DNA from: Gemmatimonadota bacterium
Lineage (GTDB): Bacteria; Gemmatimonadota; Gemmatimonadetes; Palauibacterales; KS3-K002
DNA: 40,412 bases
Direction: 5' to 3'
NCBI GenBank assembly: GCA_020350785.1
Contig: CP070722.1
Span: forward strand, 1,345,396 to 1,385,807
The position numbers were made by a program, and so were the translations under genes. Below the pieces are notes generated by a model. That model did no database searches. It saw only the letters and a program-made list of their open reading frames with translations, and was not told the origin of the DNA. Within the stretch, counting starts at the first letter, position 1; each line of letters begins with the position of its first letter. This document shows, in pieces, positions 34,836-40,412 of the stretch.

Positions 34836-37438
34836 GAACGCCCCGCCTCACGCTTCAGCTCGGCCAGCAGATTGAGAGCCTCGATCGGCGTCATCGCGTC
34901 CGGCACGGCCGATCGCAGACGCTCCAGGACCGGGTGCTCCGGCAACTCGAACAGTGAAAGCTGCGACCTGTTTGCCGAGTCCGGCAGATGACCTCTGCGC
35001 CCGACACCGGCATCCACACCGACGGCGAAACCCTCCAGATCATGCAGGATCTCAGCGGCTCGCTCTACTACCTCTCGTGGCAATCCCGCCAGCCGCGCCA
35101 CCTGCACACCGTACGAACGGTCCGCACCTCCTGCTTCGAGGTGGCGTAGAAAGACAATCTCATCGCCCACCTCTTTGACGGCTACGTTGTAGGCGACCAC
35201 CGCCGGCAGAAGATCAGCGATCTGGGTCAGCTCATGGTAGTGAGTTGCGAAGATCGTCTTCGCTCCGATTCGTTCGTGGATATACTCGGTCACCGACCAG
35301 GCGATCGACACTCCGTCGTAGGTCGAAGTGCCGCGCCCGATCTCGTCGAGCCGGACGAGACTGCGTTCTGTCGCACCGTTCAGGATCGCGGCGGTTTCGA
35401 TCATCTCGACCATGAACGTGCTGTGGCCCTGCGCCAAGTTGTCCGACGCGCCCACGCGGGTGAAGATTCGGTCGGCGACACCGATCTCCGCGCTATCCGC
35501 CGGAACGAACGACCCCATCTGGGCCAGCAGGCATATCAGCCCCACCTGTCTCAGTATCGTCGACTTACCCGCCATGTTGGGGCCCGTGAGAACGATCACC
35601 CGCTGCGATTCGTCCAGCCGGACGTCATTGGGGACGAATTGCTCCCGAGGCATCACGCACTCCACGACCGGATGCCGTCCGCCGCGTATCTCTATTCGAT
35701 CGTTGCGGTCGACCTGTGGCCGCGTGTACCCGTTCCGCTCGGCCACGGCTGCCAGCGCAGCGTACACATCGATCAACGCCACCCGCCGCGAAAGTTCCTG
35801 TAATCGCTTGACCTCCCCAGCCACGTCCTCGCGCACCTGTCGGAACAGCTCCTGCTCCAACTCGCCGATACGCTCCTCAGCGTTGAGGACCTTAGCCTCC
35901 CATTCCTTCAGCTCCGGCGTCAGAAAACGCTCGGCGTTGGTGAGCGTCTGCCTGCGCTGATAGTCCTCTGGTACCTTGGCAAGGTTCGGCTTGCTTACTT
36001 CGATATAGTAGCCGAAGACCCGATTGTACCCGACCTTCAAGGACCCGATCCCGGTCCGCTCTCTCTCGCGGCCCTGCAGCTCGGCGATCCAGCCCACCGC
36101 TCCTTCCCGCGTCGCGCGCAGCTCGTCAAGCTCGTCCGAAAAGCCCGACCTGATGACCCCACCATCACCCAAGTTCATCGGCGCTTCCGGGTCGATCGCT
36201 CGTTCGACGGTATCCGCCACGTCCGCGGCGGCATCGAAGCCCTCGAGCAAGCCTCGCAGTTCCTCGCTCTCGGGTTCAGCCAGCGCTTCCTCGACAAGCG
36301 GCGCTTGCCGCAGCGAGCCCGCGAGGCCGAGGAGGTCGCGCGGCGTGGCCCGCAACGCGCCCAACCGACCAACCAAACGCTCCAGATCCCTGACAGCGCG
36401 CAGCACCTCCCGCAACCGCCGGCGACGCGGTCGGTCCTCGAACAGCTCCTCCGTCGCATCGAGCCGCCGGGCGATCGCCGCCGGGTCGGCCAACGGCTGC
36501 AGAAGCCAGCCCCGCAGCTGGCGTGCCCCCATCGGCGTCAAAGTCAGGTCGATGATGTCCAGCAAGCACTTGCCGTCACCGCCGGGTTGCAGGGGCCGCA
36601 CCACTTCCAGGTTGCGTCGCGTCATCTCGTCCAGGTGCAGCAATCCGGCGGCTCGCTGAATCCGTAGCGGCCTGAGCTGGCCACCGCCATCCGGCTGTAT
36701 CTCGAGCAGGTAGGCGAGCAGGCCTCCGGCCGCGCGGGCGGCCGGGTCGTCGCCCTCTTCCGCCAGCCCCAGGCTCGCCAGACTCTGAAGGGAGAAGTGT
36801 CTGCAGATCTGCTCGGCGGCGATGCCGGCGTCGAAGCACCAATCGTCCCGGTATGTCAGCGGGCGCCCTTGCAGCGCCTCGTGTGCGACGCCATCCCACG
36901 AGCGCGGCAGGAGTACCTCGCGAGCGTCCAGGCGATCGAGCTCGGAGGCCAACTCGGCCGCAGGCACCACCGAACAGAGGAACTCGCCGGTCGAGATATC
37001 GGCCCAGGCGAGCCCGAAATCCGCCCCAGCCGCGCCGCCCACCACCGCGGCGAGAAAATTGTTGCGGCTCGACACGAGAAGCTCATCGGCCAGCACCGCC
37101 CCGGGTGTGACCGTCTCCACGACCTCGCGCCGCACCAAACCTTGAGCCTGTGACGCATCCTCCACCTGCTGGCAGATCGCCACCCGGCGACCCAGCTGGA
37201 TCAACCGCTGGACGTATTCGCGGGCGGCCTTGACCGGCACTCCCGCCAGCGGGACCTCTGCCGCCTCACCGTTGTTGCGTGAAGTCAGCGTCAAATTCAG
37301 CAGACGGGCCGCCTCCTCGGCGTCCTCGTAGAACATCTCGTAGAAGTCACCGACCTGGAAGAAGAGGATGGCATCGGGATGTCGGCCCTTCAGATCCAGG
37401 TACTGTCGCATGAGCGGGGTGTCGCCGCCCTTACGCAT
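34832..37438 (-). CDS. mutS: DNA mismatch repair protein MutS
   Basis: MutS recognises mismatches and recruits MutL. The 868-residue protein has the mismatch-reading F32-x-E34 motif in QVGDFYEMFYED, the lever/clamp regions and the ATPase domain with Walker A GPNMAGKST near residue 618. Walker B lies in LVRLDEIGRGTSTYDG and a helix-turn-helix near YGVQVARLAGLPREVVERA. These identify MutS1 rather than MutS2, which lacks the F-x-E motif. The start ATG directly follows the stop of the SPOR-protein gene. mutL is not in this window. Confidence 0.98.
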   Translation of the reverse strand: MRKGGDTPLMRQYLDLKGRHPDAILFFQVGDFYEMFYEDAEEAARLLNLTLTSRNNGEAAEVPLAGVPVKAAREYVQRLIQLGRRVAICQQVEDASQAQGLVRREVVETVTPGAVLADELLVSSRNNFLAAVVGGAAGADFGLAWADISTGEFLCSVVPAAELASELDRLDAREVLLPRSWDGVAHEALQGRPLTYRDDWCFDAGIAAEQICRHFSLQSLASLGLAEEGDDPAARAAGGLLAYLLEIQPDGGGQLRPLRIQRAAGLLHLDEMTRRNLEVVRPLQPGGDGKCLLDIIDLTLTPMGARQLRGWLLQPLADPAAIARRLDATEELFEDRPRRRRLREVLRAVRDLERLVGRLGALRATPRDLLGLAGSLRQAPLVEEALAEPESEELRGLLEGFDAAADVADTVERAIDPEAPMNLGDGGVIRSGFSDELDELRATREGAVGWIAELQGRERERTGIGSLKVGYNRVFGYYIEVSKPNLAKVPEDYQRRQTLTNAERFLTPELKEWEAKVLNAEERIGELEQELFRQVREDVAGEVKRLQELSRRVALIDVYAALAAVAERNGYTRPQVDRNDRIEIRGGRHPVVECVMPREQFVPNDVRLDESQRVIVLTGPNMAGKSTILRQVGLICLLAQMGSFVPADSAEIGVADRIFTRVGASDNLAQGHSTFMVEMIETAAILNGATERSLVRLDEIGRGTSTYDGVSIAWSVTEYIHERIGAKTIFATHYHELTQIADLLPAVVAYNVAVKEVGDEIVFLRHLEAGGADRSYGVQVARLAGLPREVVERAAEILHDLEGFAVGVDAGVGRRGHLPDSANRSQLSLFELPEHPVLERLRSAVPDAMTPIEALNLLAELKREAGRS

Positions 37439-38263
37439 CTAGCGCGCACCTCCGGACGGGCCAGTTTGCGAGACCAAGAACGGTGAATAGCCCGCCTCGC
37501 TCAAACGGGCGATCAAGCCCTGCGCCTCCGACTCTATGAGGCCACGGCCAACTCGGACACGATGCAGCGGATCTCCCCCGCTCGCGACCAGCACCCAAGC
37601 GTCGTAACCCTCCTCCAGGAGTTGCCTGGCCAACCGCTGAGCGGCCGCCTCATCCTGGAAGGCCGCTACCTGAACCGTATACGTACGGCTCACCTCCAAG
37701 CAGCTCGCTTTCTCATCTTGAAGGGCGCGCTCGAGCGCCGTGTCGCCCGGGGCGGCCTCACGGATCCCCTGATCGGCGGCCTCGCACGCCCGGCGGGAAT
37801 CTCCCTGGGCCCGCGCGGCGCGCGCCACCCAGAGGAGCGCTGTCGGCCCGTTCTCGCTGGTCGGGTAATCCCTTCGCAGTCGCGCCAGATAGTCGATGGC
37901 CCGGTCGTGCTCCCCCAGGGCGTACTTGTATTGCGCCAGGCGCAGAAGCGCGTCGTCGGCGTACGCCGTGCTGGAGCCCTCGATGACCACACGTAGATAG
38001 TGCAGCTCGGCCTCCCCGCCGTCGTCGGCCAGACGGCCGGCCAGGAACCAGGCGCGCGCTCTTTCCTCCAGCGCCGCCGACGCCCCGAAATCGCTCTGCC
38101 AACGCGCCAGCGCCTGCCGCGCCTCCCGCACCTCGCCGCGATCGGCCAATCGCTCCACCTGTTCCAAGAGCGAGCTATTCTGCGCCAGCAGCTCCGGCGC
38201 CGCCAAGAGCACCGCAATCAGCAGCTTGCAGCCTCGCAGGCTGCGGTACGCCGTCCTTGCCAC
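37439..38263 (-). CDS. Exported TPR-like protein with C-terminal SPOR domain
   Basis: From the GTG at 38263 the product has 274 residues: a signal peptide (RGCKLLIAVLLAAPELLAQ), a TPR-like helical region with YLRVVIEGSSTAYADDALLRLAQYKYALG-type repeats (residues about 75-160), and a SPOR domain at the C-terminus (YTVQVAAFQDEAAAQRLARQ, VRVGRGLIESEAQGLIARLS). SPOR domains bind denuded glycan strands at the septum. The combination resembles TPR/SPOR proteins thought to act at the envelope. The GTG follows GGGGGAGG and overlaps holA by 89 bases. The longer ORF from 38368 adds a region that is holA coding sequence in another frame. Confidence 0.82.
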   Translation of the reverse strand: MARTAYRSLRGCKLLIAVLLAAPELLAQNSSLLEQVERLADRGEVREARQALARWQSDFGASAALEERARAWFLAGRLADDGGEAELHYLRVVIEGSSTAYADDALLRLAQYKYALGEHDRAIDYLARLRRDYPTSENGPTALLWVARAARAQGDSRRACEAADQGIREAAPGDTALERALQDEKASCLEVSRTYTVQVAAFQDEAAAQRLARQLLEEGYDAWVLVASGGDPLHRVRVGRGLIESEAQGLIARLSEAGYSPFLVSQTGPSGGAR

Positions 38264-39317
38264 CGGTCCTCCCCCGTCCGAGTATCCGCCCCGCGCCCGG
38301 CTCGGCACGCCCCAATGTCCCAATCCGTAGCAGTGCCTCCTCCAACGCCGCCCGCTCCGACAGACCACCCGATTTGATCAGCCTGTCGGCCCGGAGTAGC
38401 TCAGCCAAGGCCGCCGCCAGGTCAGCCCGGTCCCAATTTCTGGCTTGCTGCCTGTATGCACGCAACTTCCAACTGAGATTGCCGTAGCTGCCATCACGCT
38501 TCAGCACCGCCACCAGCGCACCTTCACCTTCGCCGGCCAGGCCTACCCGGATCAGCGCCTCGGAGAGCGCACCGATCAAACCGACCGCGCTCTCTCCGGA
38601 ATCCAGCAGATCGGGCAGTTCGACGAGGGCCGGGCTGATACGACGCTCCGCCACCCGATCGATCCACTCCCAGCGGTTGACCTGCGGGAGCGCCCCCGCC
38701 GCGGCGCGGACCTCGCCCAAGCCGATCCTCTTGTCGGCGCCGGCGCCACTGGCGAGCTTGTCCAACTCCTGCGCCAAAACGCCCAAGCGTGCGCCGATCA
38801 CGCTGGCCAGCAGCTGGGCCGCCGACATGTCCATCTCTATTCCGTGAGCCGCCTTCGCCTGCTTGGCCAGCCAGCCCGCCAGCTCTGACGAGCCGGGCGC
38901 TCGTAGCGACAGCGAGACGCACTGCTCTCGCAGAATCTGATAGAATCTGGCCTTGGATCCGCGGGGGACCTGCGCCGCCACGATGACGACGCGGTTGGAT
39001 ACGGGTTGGCGGACCGCATCCTCAACCACAGAACGCGCTTTCGGCGCCAGACTCTGCGCCTCCCGCACGACAGTCACGCGGTAGCTCGACAGCAACGGCG
39101 GGGTCGCCAACAGCGCCGCCAGCTTCGCGGGATCGGCATCATCTCCGCTCATCTGGTCTAAGTCGAAGTCCGCAGAGCCGTCGCCGAGGTGAGCCTCGAT
39201 CAGCAGCTTTATGGCTTGGTCACGAAGGAAGGGTTCGTCGCTATTGAGAAAGTAGCTGCCGCCCAACTTCCCCTTCGCCAGCCGCGCAACCAGCTGGTCG
39301 TAAGTCAGCTCCCGCAT
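38175..39317 (-). CDS. holA: DNA polymerase III subunit delta
   Basis: HolA is the clamp-loader delta subunit that opens the sliding clamp. The 380-residue protein has the AAA+-like N-terminal region with YFLNSDEPFLRDQAIKLLI, the conserved core (VVIVAAQVPRGSKARFYQIL), and the collar region (LSWKLRAYRQQARNW). Homologs usually end soon after the helix written EEALLRIG; here about 45 Gly/Ala/Arg-rich residues follow, reading through the signal-peptide region of the SPOR gene. I chose the ATG at 39317 over the TTG at 39323 because a strong promoter lies immediately upstream, predicting an almost leaderless message. Confidence 0.9.
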   Translation of the reverse strand: MRELTYDQLVARLAKGKLGGSYFLNSDEPFLRDQAIKLLIEAHLGDGSADFDLDQMSGDDADPAKLAALLATPPLLSSYRVTVVREAQSLAPKARSVVEDAVRQPVSNRVVIVAAQVPRGSKARFYQILREQCVSLSLRAPGSSELAGWLAKQAKAAHGIEMDMSAAQLLASVIGARLGVLAQELDKLASGAGADKRIGLGEVRAAAGALPQVNRWEWIDRVAERRISPALVELPDLLDSGESAVGLIGALSEALIRVGLAGEGEGALVAVLKRDGSYGNLSWKLRAYRQQARNWDRADLAAALAELLRADRLIKSGGLSERAALEEALLRIGTLGRAEPGAGRILGRGRTGGKDGVPQPARLQAADCGALGGAGAAGAE

Positions 39318-39322
39318 ACACA

Positions 39323-39352
39323 ACTATTGAGCGGGCGGTCCAGGGGTGTCAA
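39323..39352 (-). promoter_or_regulatory. Predicted sigma-70 promoter for holA (leaderless)
   Basis: A perfect -35 TTGACA (39352-39347) is followed after 18 bases by AATAGT (39328-39323; four of six -10 bases). The expected start point, about six to seven bases past the -10, is at or within two bases of the holA ATG (39317). No Shine-Dalgarno sequence precedes that ATG. The mRNA would therefore be leaderless. Confidence 0.6.
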
Positions 39353-39376
39353 CACGAGCAGGCCGGCGCCCGCCTA

Positions 39377-39913
39377 CTACTGAGCGGCCTCCGCCACTCT
39401 CTCCGGGAGTTGCTGGGAACGGACCGGCCCGCGGAATAGTGAGAACGGCTCTTCCGGCCGAGTCAGAAAGGGCTCGGTGCCCAGCGCCGGGATCTCAAGA
39501 AGGCTCGTAGCCGGCGCCAGCCGAGGCGGCGGACCCCACAGCGATGGCAGCTCTGTCCTCCAGGCGGGAGCCTCCACCACGACGGGTGGCAGCTCGACCG
39601 TGGCCCTGCCCGCGTCGAGGATGAACACAACGGCCAGCGCCAGGAACGCGCCTCCGGCCACCGCCGCCACTCCGCTCAGCCGGGTGCCGGCGGACCGGTA
39701 GGTCAACTGCTGAGAGAGCGAGTCCAGGCAGTCGCCGACATCCGCCGGCGGATCCAATTGTCGTACCAGGTACAGTCCGCGCCGCATCACGCGGTCATAT
39801 TCCGCGCAATCGCGGCAGGCGAGGAGGTGCTGGCAGTAGCTGGAAAGGGAGTGCTCCTCGAAGCGACAGTCGAGGAAATCAGAGTAGTCCGAGAGAAACT
39901 CCGCGCAATCCAT
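39377..39913 (-). CDS. Zinc-finger-type transmembrane protein, probable anti-sigma factor
   Basis: The 178-residue protein starts MDCAEFLSDYSDFLD. Near residues 25-35 it has a zf-HC2-like cluster with H-x-L-x-x-C-x-x-C spacing (CQHLLACRDCAEY). One membrane helix follows (about 85-105, LSGVAAVAGGAFLALAVVFIL), then a Pro/Glu-rich extracytoplasmic tail. This layout, encoded after an ECF-type sigma gene, indicates a membrane anti-sigma factor that would hold the sigma factor with its cytoplasmic zinc domain. The ATG at 39913 has a GGAG site at about 8 bases; ATG 39940 would add nine residues. A strong hairpin lies between the two genes. Confidence 0.8.
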   Translation of the reverse strand: MDCAEFLSDYSDFLDCRFEEHSLSSYCQHLLACRDCAEYDRVMRRGLYLVRQLDPPADVGDCLDSLSQQLTYRSAGTRLSGVAAVAGGAFLALAVVFILDAGRATVELPPVVVEAPAWRTELPSLWGPPPRLAPATSLLEIPALGTEPFLTRPEEPFSLFRGPVRSQQLPERVAEAAQ

Positions 39914-40033
39914 GTCACGCACTCCAGGGCTGGTTCCCACGCCGAGGCCGTGGAATCGCCTGTTGTACGCACTAAGAACGGCGGTGTTCCATGTGCAATC
40001 CAGGGCCCGAAAGGCTCGTTCCGGACGCGAAAC

Positions 40034-40063
40034 GGGGCGCCACCCAGCTTGGGTCGGCGCCCC
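40034..40063 (-). terminator. Strong GC-rich hairpin between the sigma and anti-sigma genes
   Basis: On the minus strand an 8-base arm (GGGGCGCC, 40063-40056) pairs with its complement at 40041-40034; inside it ACCCA pairs with TGGGT, leaving a 3-base loop and one bulged base at 40055. The stem begins 28 bases after the sigma stop. The run that follows is only TTT, so partial termination or attenuation is as likely as full termination. Confidence 0.55.
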
Positions 40064-40090
40064 GTCTCCACGGCCCTTCAGCCGTCGCCC

Positions 40091-40412
40091 CTATCTCAGC
40101 ATCGGAGCGATGATATGCGCGAAGTTGTTGCGCGCCCGGTTCAGCCGCGACTTGACCGTCCCCAGATTCACCCCCGTAATCTCCGAGATCTCCTCGTACG
40201 TCTTACCTTCCATCTCGCGCAGCACGAATACGGTCCGGTGATGCTCGGGTAGCTGCTCCACCGCCCGTTCCACCATCTCCCTCAGATGACGCTTGCGAAA
40301 CAGATCGTCCGGCCGGTAGGCCGGGTCCTCCCACTGCAGCGGCCGATGGTCCGCCTCCCAGTTCTTCTTGATCGTCTGGAACAGGACCAGAGGGTTCCTC
40401 GACCGGTTGCGC
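40091..40412 (-). CDS. ECF-type RNA polymerase sigma factor (partial, 5' end off window)
   Basis: About 106 C-terminal residues of a sigma-70 family protein are present. Region 4 is clear: VEQLPEHHRTVFVLREMEGK, then the helix-turn-helix YEEISEITGVNLGTVKSRLNRAR that reads the -35 element. The frame remains open upstream to the window edge (RNPLVLFQTIKKNWEADHRP), so region 2 lies outside the window. The short linker between regions fits an ECF/sigma-E-like protein. The downstream zinc-finger membrane protein is a likely partner. The signal and target genes cannot be inferred. Confidence 0.92.
   Translation of the reverse strand, partial: RNRSRNPLVLFQTIKKNWEADHRPLQWEDPAYRPDDLFRKRHLREMVERAVEQLPEHHRTVFVLREMEGKTYEEISEITGVNLGTVKSRLNRARNNFAHIIAPMLR

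Overview
This is a dense housekeeping segment of a Gram-negative, high-GC bacterium. All 36 protein genes I can support lie on the minus strand, so transcription runs from high to low coordinates. No gap exceeds about 180 bases, so there is no long non-coding stretch. Outer-membrane genes (an Omp85 protein next to TamB, Lgt, a TonB-domain protein, a SPOR protein) indicate a diderm. A YbbR protein and a stand-alone PASTA protein near rsmB, together with the gene order, suggest Gemmatimonadota or a related phylum. That placement is inference. I see no transposase, phage gene, CRISPR array, tRNA or rRNA.

Region by region, in transcription order. (1) 40412-39377: the 3' part of an ECF sigma factor, a strong hairpin, then a zinc-finger membrane anti-sigma-like protein. 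(2) 39352-31066: a TTGACA-type promoter that seems to yield a leaderless holA message, then holA, a TPR/SPOR protein, mutS, a small TonB-domain protein, a PLP/CBS-domain cystathionine beta-synthase, ddl and a rhomboid protease, mostly overlapping or nearly touching. (3) 30976-28809: a promoter and a divergent EF-G-like GTPase. (4) 28797-23133: a promoter, then yebC-ruvC-ruvA-ruvB-queA-tgt-yajC. (5) 23130-17177: def-fmt, a thiazole-synthesis insert (tenI-like, thiS, thiG), rsmB, a kinase-less PASTA protein and a TlpA-like lipoprotein. (6) 17180-6485: ybbR, tsaD, lgt, a metallophosphoesterase, a cysteine-rich Omp85 protein and tamB. (7) 6387-1: htpX, a lipid kinase, uvrA, a CDP-alcohol phosphatidyltransferase and a beta-lactamase-family hydrolase cut by the window edge.

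The genes serve genome maintenance (MutS, UvrA, RuvABC, HolA), translation and RNA modification (QueA, Tgt, RsmB, TsaD, Def, Fmt, EF-G-like) and the envelope. I found no convincing new multi-gene system. The points most worth a second look are the likely non-AUG/GUG/UUG start of def, the missing canonical start of rsmB, the leaderless holA promoter, the TenI-like identity of the 'thiE' gene, the disulfide-rich Omp85 protein, the divergent EF-G, and the hairpin between sigma and anti-sigma genes.
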